Assembly (NCBI GenBank): GCA_963783045.1
Contig: CAWAMD010000008.1
Span: forward strand, 199,311-263,310
From: CAWAMD01 sp963783045
GTDB taxonomy: Bacteria > Actinomycetota > Nitriliruptoria > Nitriliruptorales > Nitriliruptoraceae
Length of the DNA: 64,000 nt
Direction: 5' to 3'
Position 1 is the first letter of the stretch. Each line of letters begins with the position of its first letter. Under the pieces are notes generated by a model. The model was not told the origin of the DNA and did no database searches. It saw only the letters and a list, made by a program, of their open reading frames with translations. Shown one piece after another: positions 25,855-34,417 of this stretch. The position numbers were made by a program, and so were the translations under genes.

Positions 25855-26803
25855 GTCGGGTAGCCGGGGCGCATTGCTGCGCCCCGGCCCCCACAGAACC
25901 GTGCGTGCCCGTCGCCGGGCACACGGCTCAAGCAAGCCCTGGTGGTTCGCAGGCGGTCAGAAGTGCTGGTCCTGCCTGCGATGCCGTGAAGATCCTGTGC
26001 CGCAGACGCCGTACGTCGTCCTCGACCGTCCGCCAATCGATCGACTGCCAGTCGAGGGCTTGGTCCTCTGGTCCGTTCACCACCACACCGTCCGCCCCGG
26101 AAGGCGGCGGTGCGGCGGCGTCCAACTTGTCCATCGGTTCCAGCGTCGTTGTCACGTTCGCTCCACAGGCTCACCTGACCCTGTCAGCACCCTTTCGGGT
26201 CGAGCATCAGCCCGTATCCGGCCAGTTATCCGAGTCCCCGTCGGTGGATGCCGACGTGTGCGGGCCTTCGGTTTCCTGTCGCCTTTCGGCGTACCGGCGT
26301 TCGCTTCTGGGTCATCCTGTCCCGCTGAGGGCCGGATTGGGCCTTCCTTGCGGTCGGCTTACCGGCACGCCGACGGCGTGCCGGACCTCAACGGGGTTTC
26401 CACGTTCCGCACACACGAGATGCGACCGGCGCGGACGCCCCCTTCACGCCGACAACAGCGGTGTTCCAACGGCCCAGGAACCGTCCCCGGGCGGCCGCTC
26501 GCCGCCTTCCAACGGCACGGTTGCTACCACCCCGCTACTGCTTCCATCCGGCGAGGCTCGGGGTAACGACGCATCAACAGGGGTTCACTTGCGTTCGTCC
26601 GTCCGGCCTTCCCCTCGCCTGTAGCCCCTGGGATGAACAGGGCCCCTTAGGCTTGAACCCTTCAGCTTCGCACCCCGCCGTTGCCAGCGACGCACGTCCG
26701 GGCGGGGACAGGCCACGGAACACTGGCCCGGAACTACACACCCGACATCAAGTCGACCTCCATTCCTGTGTGTTCACTCGTGATGTGCGACCTCGTGTCG
26801 CAC
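25855..26803 (-). mobile_element. Decayed group II intron with truncated RT gene
   Basis: Minus-strand element of about 949 nt. The 5' end is placed at GTGCGACACGAGGTCGCAC (26803 leftward), matching the group II 5' GUGYG start. The 3' end shows domain V (about 25895-25930, starting GAGCCGTGTGCCC and closing CACGGTTC, with an AGC triad), then a domain VI hairpin (about 25864-25892) and the terminal CTACCCGAC. Almost all of the intron-encoded protein is deleted, leaving only its N-terminus. Boundaries are inferred from these motifs and from an uninterrupted copy of the flanks at 25688-25708. It is a different class from the intron at 28408, which has a CGC triad. Confidence 0.6.
25928..26155 (-). 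pseudogene. Group II intron reverse transcriptase, N-terminal remnant
   Basis: 75 codons. After a variable start, the segment WQSIDWRTVEDDVRRLRHRI and FTASQAG matches the conserved N-terminus of group II intron RT/maturases (W..I.W..........LQ.RI..A...G). The RT, X and endonuclease domains are missing, and the stop codon is the TGA that overlaps domain V. An internal deletion explains this. Confidence 0.6.
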
Positions 26804-27206
26804 CGGAAGTCCCCGCTACCGGCGGGCCCGGGCCTCGAAGCGCCGCCCACAACGCGCAGGCCGACGGGCTGACCGCATCGACCCGTATCGAGCCCTGTCT
26901 ATGTAAAGCCCGGGTTTCGAGGCCGGCGCGGGCGCAGCGGGGCGTGGCCCGCTGCCAGGTGACGACGGACTCGTTGGGGCGTACGGTGGGCTGGTCCGGG
27001 GAAGTGACTGGAAGAGATTCCCCGGGGTCCAGCAGCCTGTATCGCGCGAACCGAGCGCGACGCTGTAACGGCGCGGACCGGCCGGTCACCGGCGAGCTGC
27101 CTGGATCGCGTTCTTGCGATCGGCCGGCGCGCCTATGGTGCGCTTCTTGCCCGGCCACGACAGGGGTCATCATGTTCCGCTCCGCGGCAGCGTGTGGGAG
27201 GACCCA
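26804..27206. other. 403 bp, no gene seen
   Basis: Upstream flank of the decayed intron and leader of the hydrolase at 27207. It contains several GC-rich inverted stretches (for example around 27070-27130) but no supported reading frame. The hydrolase promoter presumably lies toward 27150-27200. Confidence 0.4.
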
Positions 27207-28133
27207 TTGAGTCCCGAGGTCTCTGGACACGGGGACGTTGACGTTGCGCAGTGCCGGCCGTGGCGGGAGCTCGAGGTCGACGGTGGCCACGGTCGCGTGA
27301 TCGGCGTTGCGGAGTTCGGTGCCGAGGATGGTGCTGCCGTGATGTGGTGCCACGGGGGGCCGGGCAGCCGCCTCGAACCAGGACACGCCAGCGTGGAGGC
27401 CCGACGCGCCGGTCTACGTCTGGTCGGCGTGGATCGGCCGGGGTACGGGCGTTCGACGCCGATGCCTGGACGTTGCATCGCCGACGGTGTCGATGACCTG
27501 CTGCGGGTCGCCGACGCGCTCCAGCTCGATCGCGTGTTCACGGTGGGCGTCTCGACTGGCGGAGCGCATGCACTGGGGCTGGCCGCTCGCTCCCCCGAGC
27601 GGGTGGCGGGGGTCGTGGCCTGTTGCGCCGTCACGGACGCGGCGTACGCAGCGGGGCGGGAACGTCTCAGCGAGAGTCACGTGGCCGCGGTCTGGGATGC
27701 CGCCGACCGTGACGCCGCGCTGCGGGCGGCGGAGGCGGCCTACGGACCCCACGGCGAGGGGCTGCTCGGTGGGGCGATGCAGGAGGTGCTCTCGGCGCGG
27801 GATGCGGAGCTGTTCCGTGACGCCGTCTGGGTCGGCTGGGAGATGGAGCAGTGGCCGCAGATGTTCGCCCACGGCGTCGTCGGCTACACCGACGACCGTC
27901 GAGCCGACGGTCGGGGCTGGGAGGAGATCGACCTCGCGGCGATCCGGTGTCCTGTGACGGTCCTGCACGGTCGCCAGGACATGCTCGTCGATCCGATCCA
28001 CGCCGAGCACACGGCCAGAGTCGTGCCCGGTGCGACCCTCGAGCTGCTAGACGGTCACGGTCACTTCAGCATCCACACGCAGATCGTCCCGGCGCTGGTC
28101 CGGCTGGCCGCGCGGCCCCCTTGCCCATCGTGA
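27207..28133 (+). CDS. Alpha/beta hydrolase
   Basis: 308 residues from a TTG start that has GGGAGG 6 nt upstream; earlier in-frame starts lack an RBS. The fold is clear: the oxyanion motif HGGPGS, the DRPGYGRS strand, the nucleophile elbow GVSTGG with the catalytic Ser, an acid in GRQDMLVD and the His in GHGHFS. The HGGPG motif and DRPGYGRS are typical of the proline iminopeptidase/haloperoxidase-like group. The substrate is unknown. It ends about 240 nt before a perfect terminator hairpin into which a group IIC intron has inserted. Confidence 0.87.
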   Translation: MSPEVSGHGDVDVAQCRPWRELEVDGGHGRVIGVAEFGAEDGAAVMWCHGGPGSRLEPGHASVEARRAGLRLVGVDRPGYGRSTPMPGRCIADGVDDLLRVADALQLDRVFTVGVSTGGAHALGLAARSPERVAGVVACCAVTDAAYAAGRERLSESHVAAVWDAADRDAALRAAEAAYGPHGEGLLGGAMQEVLSARDAELFRDAVWVGWEMEQWPQMFAHGVVGYTDDRRADGRGWEEIDLAAIRCPVTVLHGRQDMLVDPIHAEHTARVVPGATLELLDGHGHFSIHTQIVPALVRLAARPPCPS

Positions 28134-28373
28134 CGCGCGGTGGAGTCGATGACGCTAGGAGGGCCCGCGCCCGGTAGTAGCGAGCCTGCTCCGCCAGGAG
28201 GCGGTCCAACTCACGCTGATCCACCACCCCTGCTGCCTGACCACGGCGCCATCAGCCGGTGGCCCTTATGGATGCTCACCCGCCGCGCATGGGTGCCACA
28301 AGGTTCGCGCAACCACTGCGGAACGCGGTACTGCGGGCGAACTATCGATCTCGTCAGGATGGTGTGCCGCGGG

Positions 28374-28400
28374 CGAAAGACCGACGTAGTCGGTCTTTCG
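28374..28400 (+). terminator. Perfect 12-bp terminator hairpin, intron target
   Basis: CGAAAGACCGAC (28374-28385), loop GTA, and GTCGGTCTTTCG (28389-28400) form a perfect stem with a T-rich right arm. The group IIC intron begins about 8 nt downstream. Insertion right behind terminator hairpins is the known preference of class C introns. Confidence 0.85.
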
Positions 28401-28407
28401 TCGCTCT

Positions 28408-30330
28408 GTACGCCCGGCATGGGCGATCGTTTCCGAGGTGGAAGTCCTCGGGGTTGGGAGGTGATGCCCGACCGAGCTGATGGCAACTGCGGCATCGTGA
28501 GGTGTCGTGGGAAGGAAGCCGGAGGCGAGACCTTGGACCTGACGAACAGGAATCGCATAGGAGGCACGTCGACCTGGGTGAGCCAGCAAAGGATGGTGAG
28601 CCCGTCATCGCCTACGGGTGCGGCGTGTAGATGCGGCAGGGGTCAAGGGACAGCGGTCGTTCTTATCCGGGGAGGCCTGTCGGGGTGTCGGCGCGGAAGC
28701 GGCGACGACCATCGCGGGGACGTGGTGGTGCGTCCGGCAGGAGTCAGCAGAGGCCGTAGTACCAGCGGGGGTCTCGACACCTACGCGTCAGGAGGGACGC
28801 GGGCTGGGAAGGGCCGAACGTCATGCCGAGAGGATGAGTGTGGTGGCTGGTGGCGGTCGCGTTGAGCGCAGCCAACCCGCGTCAGCGGGTCATCTGCAGG
28901 AGCAGACGGTGAGACCGTCGGTGCCTGTGGGTGGGCGTAGCGGCCGTCCGGCGCCGTCCGAGTCGTCATCTCAGCCGCAAGGCCGGGTCGATGGCCTGTG
29001 GGAGCAGGTGCTCTCGAGGGCCAACCTGACCCGGGCGTTACGACGCGTCGAGCGCAACGGCGGCGCGCCCGGTGTCGATGGAGTCACCACGGAACAGTTC
29101 CGGGGGTGGCTCAACGACCACTGGGGGCAGGTCCGAGAGGCGCTGGACGCGGGGACATACAGGCCGTCACCCGTCCGGCGGGTCGAGATCCCCAAGCCCG
29201 ATGGTGGTGTGCGGCTGTTGGGTGTCCCCACGGTGCTGGACCGGCTGGTCCAGCAGGCCATCGCGCAGGTGTTGGAGCCGATCTTCGATCCGGGGTTCTC
29301 GCAGCACAGCTACGGGTTCCGTCCGGGTCGGAGCGCCCATCAGGCCGTCGAAGCCGCTCGTGGCTTTCTCGAGGACGGCTACCGGTGGGTGGTCGACGTT
29401 GATCTGGAGCAGTTCTTCGACCGGGTCAACCACGACAAGCTCATGCACCGCGTCGCACGTCGGGTGGCCGACAAGCGGCTGCTCCGGCTCATCCGGGCCT
29501 ATATCGAGGCCGGAGTCATGGTCGACGGCGTCCGACAGCCCACGGCACAGGGCACCCCGCAGGGGTCGCCGCTGTCGCCGTTGCTGTCGAACATCATGCT
29601 CGACGACCTTGACCGTGAGCTGGAGGGCCGTGGCCACCGGTTCGTGCGCTACGCCGACGACGTCCGCGTCTTCGTGCGCAGCGAGCGGGCCGCCCACCGT
29701 GTCCTCGACGGTGTCACCGACATCGTGGAGGGCCGGTTGAAGTTGAAGGTCAACCGCGACAAGTCCAGCATCGCCACCATCTCGATGGCGGGGCTGCTGG
29801 GGTTTGGGTTCTACGTCGCCGCGGGCGGCAAGGTCAGGCTCCGGGTCGCACCCAAGGCGTGGAAACGCCTGAAGATGCGGCTCAAGCAGCTGACCCGCCG
29901 CAACTGGGGGATCTCGATGGCCTCCCGGATCGCACGGCTGAACCAGTTCATCGCGGGATGGTGCGCCTACTTCGGGATCGCAGACGGACGCAAACGGTTC
30001 GAAGCGATCGACGAGTGGCTACGCCGACGGTTGCGCGCCGTGCGCTGGACGCAGTGGAAACGGGTCCGTACCCGCATCCGCGAACTCCTCGCGCTGGGCC
30101 TGCCGTTCGACCGCGCCTTCGCCATCGGCGCCACGAGCCGCGGCACTTGGCTGATCGCCGGGACCGCGCTCAACAGCGCCCTGCCCAACCGCTACTGGCA
30201 CGACGAGCTCGGCCTGCAAGGACTCGCCCACCACTGGCACCGTCGTCGAGGTGCCTGACGAACCGCCGTATGCGGACCCGCACGTACGGTGGTGTGGGAG
30301 GGGCCGGGGAGAGCCCGGCCCCTACCCGAT
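28408..30330 (+). mobile_element. Group IIC intron, apparently intact
   Basis: About 1.92 kb. The 5' end is placed at GTACGCCCGGCATGGGCG, a variant of the class C GTGCGCCC..CATGGGC start, followed by the AGGTGGAAGTCCTC element. Domain V lies near 30260-30295 and contains a CGC triad (CCGCCGTATGCGG ... CACGTACGGTGG), the version used by class C introns such as that of Oceanobacillus. It ends CTACCCGAT at 30330. The intron-encoded protein occupies domain IV (28834-30258). Both ends are inferred to within a few bases. It lies 8 nt after the stem of a terminator on the same strand. Confidence 0.82.
28834..30258 (+). CDS. ltrA: Group II intron reverse transcriptase/maturase (class C)
   Basis: 474 residues. 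The RT domain includes NGGAPGVDGVTTEQF, IPKPDGGVRLLGVPTVLDRL, QHSYGFRPGRS, the QGTPQGSPLSPLLSNIMLD block and the catalytic RYADD box. It is followed by a maturase X domain (FIAGWCAYFGIAD, then LRRRLRAVRWTQWKR). There is no C-terminal HNH endonuclease, as expected of class C proteins. Residues 1-60 are a poorly conserved extension, so a later start near the GRVDGLWEQV segment is possible. No frame breaks, so it is likely active in splicing and mobility. Confidence 0.93.
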   Translation: MSVVAGGGRVERSQPASAGHLQEQTVRPSVPVGGRSGRPAPSESSSQPQGRVDGLWEQVLSRANLTRALRRVERNGGAPGVDGVTTEQFRGWLNDHWGQVREALDAGTYRPSPVRRVEIPKPDGGVRLLGVPTVLDRLVQQAIAQVLEPIFDPGFSQHSYGFRPGRSAHQAVEAARGFLEDGYRWVVDVDLEQFFDRVNHDKLMHRVARRVADKRLLRLIRAYIEAGVMVDGVRQPTAQGTPQGSPLSPLLSNIMLDDLDRELEGRGHRFVRYADDVRVFVRSERAAHRVLDGVTDIVEGRLKLKVNRDKSSIATISMAGLLGFGFYVAAGGKVRLRVAPKAWKRLKMRLKQLTRRNWGISMASRIARLNQFIAGWCAYFGIADGRKRFEAIDEWLRRRLRAVRWTQWKRVRTRIRELLALGLPFDRAFAIGATSRGTWLIAGTALNSALPNRYWHDELGLQGLAHHWHRRRGA

Positions 30331-30458
30331 TTTGCATGTTCGTCGTGATGGGCAGAGCCGGGTGCTCGTCAGTGGTCGGCGCTCGGCGCGGCATCCTGCA
30401 TGTCGTTGAGGGGTAGTTGAACCGGCCGTTTCGATGTTTCGGCTGTGAGGGACTGTGC

Positions 30459-30626
30459 ATGGGAAGACCTGTGGTGGTCGGGCTTTACGTGGCAGTCCTG
30501 GTCGCCGTGGTGGTCGGTGTCGATGTCCTCGTCTTCCGAAACCACTTCTGGGAACGGCTGGCGGCCAACATCGGCATCGTTCTCGTGTTCCTCGCCTTCT
30601 ACTTCAGGTTCCTGCGGCATAGATAG
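30459..30626 (+). CDS. Small two-helix membrane protein
   Basis: 55 residues starting MGRPVVVGLYVAVL. Two hydrophobic helices (about 5-24 and 34-50) flank a short polar loop with FRNHFWERL, and the tail is basic (RFLRHR). GAGGG lies 7 nt before the ATG. I have seen similar small actinobacterial membrane proteins but know of no function. It stands alone after the intron, with a GGCCCAC/GTGGGCC stem at 30771-30786 that may terminate it. Confidence 0.72.
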   Translation: MGRPVVVGLYVAVLVAVVVGVDVLVFRNHFWERLAANIGIVLVFLAFYFRFLRHR

Positions 30627-30834
30627 TGGCGTTCGCCGTGCCGACTGCCTCATGCAGGTGCGGCCGAACGCTCGTGCAGGCTTCGATCCTGCCGTGGCAG
30701 CGCGTTGGTGACGTGTGCGCCGACGCGCCGCGGTGCTCGGTTCGCGTGAAAGGCGGACAGGGTAAACGCGGGCCCACACGTGGGCCTTGAGCATCGTCGT
30801 CGTCCCGTGTCAGCGGATGCTGGTGGACGTGGGG

Positions 30835-32064
30835 TCACTCGGGTTGGTTGCCGCTGGTGGGTCGTGCCGATAGGTGGTGGGCGCGGATGGCGGCGGGCAG
30901 CAGCGCGAGGGCGAGGGCTTCGATGGCGACGACGAGCACGATGAGCGCGGTGACGTTGCGGTCGTAGAGGAACCCGATGGCGGTGTCGCCAGCGAGTGAC
31001 GCAGCGCCGTAGGCCGCGGTGAAGATGCCGTAGGCAGTGGCCCGGCGGGCGGCGGGGGCGAGGTCGGCGACGGCGGCACGCAGGACGCTCTCGTGCAGAC
31101 CCATGGCCGCACCCCATGTGGCCGCACCGACCCAGACCCACACCGTCGAGCGGGAGAACGCGGCTGCGGGAACGGCGGCGGCCAGCAGCGGCAGCACGAC
31201 CAGGGTGGACAGTCCACGGCGGTCGTAGATCCGTCCGGCGGCCAGTGCGACCACGGCGTCGACGGCCATGGCCAGCGCGTACAGCAACGGCACCTGTCCG
31301 GCGGCGAGCAGCCCGCCGGTCTCGGCGTGGAAGGAGGCCAGGGCGAACGGGACCAGACCGGTGACGGCCAGAGCGGTGAAGGCGAGGTAGCGCCAGAACG
31401 TCCCGCCCAGCTGCCGCGGCGTACCGGAGCTCCTCCCACCGGCCGTGACGTGTTCGCTGGTCTGGTAGGCGAGCGGGTCCGGGACGGCACGGCGGAGCCA
31501 GCTCAGCACGCCGAGACTCAGGACCGCCGGAACGGCGAGCACCGCGAAGCCGGCGTGGAACCCGCCGGTGTGTGCGACCGCCACGGCGACCAGCAGCGGA
31601 CCGAGCACGGCACCGGTCTGGTCGAGCGCCTCGTGGACGGCGAACGCCCAACCGGTTCCGATCTGCTGGCCGGCTCCGGCGAGCATGGTGTCCCGGGCCG
31701 GGGTGCGCACGGCCTTGCCGAGCCGCTCGGTCAGGTAGAGGCCGACCGCGACTCCCAGGTGGCCGGTGGCGGCCAGCAGCGGCACCGACACGAGGGTGAG
31801 GGTGTAGCCGGCGATCGTGAACGCCCAGAAGCGGCGGGTGCGGTCGGCCGCCGGTCCGGCTGCCAGTCGGAAGACGAGTGCGGTTGCCTCACCCGCGCCC
31901 GCGACGAGACCCACCGTGGTGCCCGACGCCCCGAGCGTGCCGAGGTACGGACCGATGATGCTGCGTCCGCCCTCGTACACGAAGTCGGCCAGCAGACTGA
32001 CCACACCGAAGACGAGCACGAACCGCAGCGGAGCCAGCGGCACACCGCGACCCGACCGTGTCAC
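30835..32064 (-). CDS. MFS transporter
   Basis: 409 residues with about 12 hydrophobic segments, opening PLRFVLVFGVVSLLADFVYE and containing the inter-helix motif AAGPAADRTRRF (the G-x-x-x-D-R-x-x-R motif A of the major facilitator superfamily). The ADFVYEGGRSIIGPYL signature matches a bacterial subgroup annotated only as MFS transporter. The substrate is unknown. A GTG start at 32064 is used; the RBS is weak. It stands alone between the small membrane protein and the phosphoesterase gene. Confidence 0.87.
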   Translation of the reverse strand: MTRSGRGVPLAPLRFVLVFGVVSLLADFVYEGGRSIIGPYLGTLGASGTTVGLVAGAGEATALVFRLAAGPAADRTRRFWAFTIAGYTLTLVSVPLLAATGHLGVAVGLYLTERLGKAVRTPARDTMLAGAGQQIGTGWAFAVHEALDQTGAVLGPLLVAVAVAHTGGFHAGFAVLAVPAVLSLGVLSWLRRAVPDPLAYQTSEHVTAGGRSSGTPRQLGGTFWRYLAFTALAVTGLVPFALASFHAETGGLLAAGQVPLLYALAMAVDAVVALAAGRIYDRRGLSTLVVLPLLAAAVPAAAFSRSTVWVWVGAATWGAAMGLHESVLRAAVADLAPAARRATAYGIFTAAYGAASLAGDTAIGFLYDRNVTALIVLVVAIEALALALLPAAIRAHHLSARPTSGNQPE

Positions 32065-32209
32065 GTGACACCGCCGTCATCAGGCTGGCCCGGATGCCGG
32101 ACACGGACGGTTGGGTTCACGGGGTGCCTGCAGGTCGCCGCGGGAGGCTCGCGATCATACGGAAGCCGCCTCCCGGGATCGCGAGGGGTGCCGCTTCGGC
32201 GAAGGTGGC

Positions 32210-33211
32210 TTATGGGCTGGTCCTGGTGAGGGCGGGGATCGTGGCAGTGGCCGGGTCGGCGGCGTGGCCGAGGGCTGGTAGGCCAAAGGCCTGTTCGATG
32301 GATCCCAACAGGGAGTAGTGGGTGTAGGGGGTGTCATCGTGCTGTGGACCCTGGATCCGGGGTCCGGCGACGATGGTCGCGATGTGCCCGCCGGCCGCGA
32401 GTCCGCCGCAGCAGCCCTGGTTGTCGGTGCCCTCGTCGAAGGTGACCACGATCCGTAGGTCGGCCTGCCACGCGGGCGAACTGCGGATGCGCGCGTACAG
32501 TTCGCGCAGCCAGCTGTCCGCGGCGGCGATGGAGCCGTCGTGCATGTCATGCTCGACGTTGGGGACGACCAGCGAGAAGCGGGGCAGGACGTTGTCGGCC
32601 GCATCCTGAGCGAGCTGGTCCATGGGGACGACGTTCGCGCAACGGCCGGGGTCGGTGCGCACGTCGTCGAAGTAGAGAAAGGGGTCGTGGCGGATGACGT
32701 AGCTTCCGGCGCGGGCATCGGTGGCACACGGGGCGGGGAGGTCCTCCATGTAGCCCTTCCAGGACAGGCCGGCATGGTCGAGCTGGTCGACGAGGTTGCG
32801 AGCGTCGATGGTGCAATCGGTGCAGTCGGTCGTGATCCCGAACGTGTCACCGCCAAGCAGCGACAGGTAGTTGGGCAGCGAGGGGTGGGCGACCCCGTAG
32901 GACGAGGTCAGCAGCACCCCCTGGTCGGCCAGCTGCCCGATGAACGGGGCGGCACCGGAACCGATGATCTGGCCGAGGTCCTTGTTCTCCTCCACGATCA
33001 CGAGGATGCGGGCGCCGTTGTCCCTCGTGACCGGCGGGGCAGAGGCCACGGGGCCTGGCGCGGTGGCGGATGTCGGTGGTGTGTGTCGCACGGTCGGTGT
33101 TCTGCCGCTGGACGCGGCCCCGGCGAAGGGCTGATCGGCCCCCCGGCGCGGACTGCTGACACATCCGGCCAGGACGAGCATGACGAGTGTCGCCGGAACC
33201 GGCCGTCGCAT
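32210..33211 (-). CDS. Phosphoesterase-family lipoprotein (acid phosphatase/phospholipase C-like)
   Basis: 333 residues. A signal peptide with lipobox LAGC places it on the outer face of the membrane. After a Pro/Thr-rich spacer the catalytic domain begins ILVIVEENKD, the opening of the phosphoesterase family (PF04185) that includes acid phosphatase AcpA and phospholipase C. Further motifs NYLSLLGG, VVPNVEHDMHDG and the FDEGTD/GGHIATIVAGP blocks support an intact metal site. The ATG at 33211 has GGAGATGG 6 nt upstream. It is followed in the same direction by nothing close and is preceded by uppP on the same strand. Confidence 0.87.
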   Translation of the reverse strand: MRRPVPATLVMLVLAGCVSSPRRGADQPFAGAASSGRTPTVRHTPPTSATAPGPVASAPPVTRDNGARILVIVEENKDLGQIIGSGAAPFIGQLADQGVLLTSSYGVAHPSLPNYLSLLGGDTFGITTDCTDCTIDARNLVDQLDHAGLSWKGYMEDLPAPCATDARAGSYVIRHDPFLYFDDVRTDPGRCANVVPMDQLAQDAADNVLPRFSLVVPNVEHDMHDGSIAAADSWLRELYARIRSSPAWQADLRIVVTFDEGTDNQGCCGGLAAGGHIATIVAGPRIQGPQHDDTPYTHYSLLGSIEQAFGLPALGHAADPATATIPALTRTSP

Positions 33212-33330
33212 CAGCCATCTCCGTCCAGTCGATACGGGGCGGCCGCCAGCAAGCCGTGAGCCCACGCACAGCGGCCCGACCCGCCGCCGAGAAGCCGGCC
33301 TGCGTGCGTACCTACCTGCTCCGTTCGTAC

Positions 33331-34296
33331 TCACAGGAGGGTGACGATCAGGATGACCGCGACCACGGCGATCGCGATGCGGTACCAGCCGAAGATGGCG
33401 AGGCTGTGGCGGCGCAGGTACTCGACCATCCACTCCACCGCGAGGACCGCGGCGCCCAGCGCCGCGAGGAACCCGATGACCGGGGCGACGACCCCGAAGG
33501 AGTCCACGATCAGCGAGCCCTGCTTGAGCGCCTCGTAGCCGGTGGCCGCGCCGAGGGTGACCAGCCCGAGCAGGAAGCTGAACTCGACGGCGGCCGACAT
33601 GGTCGCGCCGATCGCGAGCGCGGCGATGATCGTGACGAGCGAGCGGGACACGCCCGGCCACAGCGCGAGCACCTGGGCGAGCCCGATGATGACGCCCGCC
33701 CGGACCGTCAGTCCCTGGATCGGCACCTCGCCGCGGCCGCGTCCCCAGCGCACCCAGGCGAGGATCCCGAGCCCGCCGAGGGCCCAGGCGAGCGCGACCG
33801 GCCAGATCCCGAACAGGTGGTTCTTGATGGGGTTCTCGAGCAGCAGCCCGACCACCGCGGCCGGCAGGAAGCCGGCGATCAGCACGGCGAGCAGGTGGCG
33901 GCCTTCGCCGGTCTCGTCACGGCCGACCAGGCCGGCGAGCATGGTGACGATCCGGCGCCAGAACAGCCCGGCGACCGCGACGATCGCGCCGGCCTGGATG
34001 ACGATCGAGTAGGCGTCGGCCGCGTCCTTGGTCGCCGACGTGGTGCCGACGCCCAGCAGCCGCGAGACGACGGTCAGGTGCCCGGTCGAGCTGACCGGCA
34101 GGTACTCGGTGAGCCCCTCGACCACGCCGAGCACGAACGCCTTGATGCCGGACAGGCCCGGATGGTGGGCCTGGGTCGCACCGATGGCCAGGGCCAGCAG
34201 CCCGAGCACGGTCGCGACCAGGAGGTTGCGGCGCGGGAGCCTGGGGCTGCGACGGGCAGGTGCGCGGTCGGCTTCGGCGTTGGGTGCGAGCGGCAC
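33331..34296 (-). CDS. uppP: Undecaprenyl-diphosphatase UppP (BacA)
   Basis: 321-residue polytopic membrane protein. Both family signatures are present: EGLTEYLPVSSTGHL (the Glu-rich motif and SSTGH) and PGVSRS. It dephosphorylates C55-pyrophosphate to recycle the lipid carrier for peptidoglycan and confers bacitracin tolerance. The basic N-terminal extension of about 25 residues is longer than in many homologues. GTG 34296 is preceded by GGAAGGTGAT. It is divergent from the ZIP transporter gene, with a DtxR-like box between them. Confidence 0.95.
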   Translation of the reverse strand: MPLAPNAEADRAPARRSPRLPRRNLLVATVLGLLALAIGATQAHHPGLSGIKAFVLGVVEGLTEYLPVSSTGHLTVVSRLLGVGTTSATKDAADAYSIVIQAGAIVAVAGLFWRRIVTMLAGLVGRDETGEGRHLLAVLIAGFLPAAVVGLLLENPIKNHLFGIWPVALAWALGGLGILAWVRWGRGRGEVPIQGLTVRAGVIIGLAQVLALWPGVSRSLVTIIAALAIGATMSAAVEFSFLLGLVTLGAATGYEALKQGSLIVDSFGVVAPVIGFLAALGAAVLAVEWMVEYLRRHSLAIFGWYRIAIAVVAVILIVTLL

Positions 34297-34374
34297 GACA
34301 TCACCTTCCAGCGGTACGAGGGGCGCGAGTCGGGCACGGCAGACGACGGATGTGCACCAACACTCGAAGGGAAG

Positions 34375-34393
34375 TAAGGTTTACCTTACCTAA
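34375..34393. promoter_or_regulatory. DtxR/IdeR-like iron box
   Basis: The 19 bp TAAGGTTTACCTTACCTAA, read on the minus strand as TTAGGTAAGGTAAACCTTA, matches the DtxR/IdeR consensus (TTAGGTTAGGCTAACCTAA) at 15 of 19 positions. It lies between the divergent uppP and ZIP genes, 25 bp before the ZIP start, where a bound repressor would block transcription. Confidence 0.7.
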
Positions 34394-34417
34394 CCGCCTG
34401 ATCGGGAAAGAGTTCGG

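Noticed and set aside
25905..27386. Several overlapping open frames on both strands across the decayed intron and its flank
   Set aside because: They have no RBS or family similarity and fall within structured intron RNA sequence or its upstream flank.
28140..28833. Open frames within the 5' part of the group IIC intron
   Set aside because: This region is intron domain I-IV RNA; the frames lack protein character.
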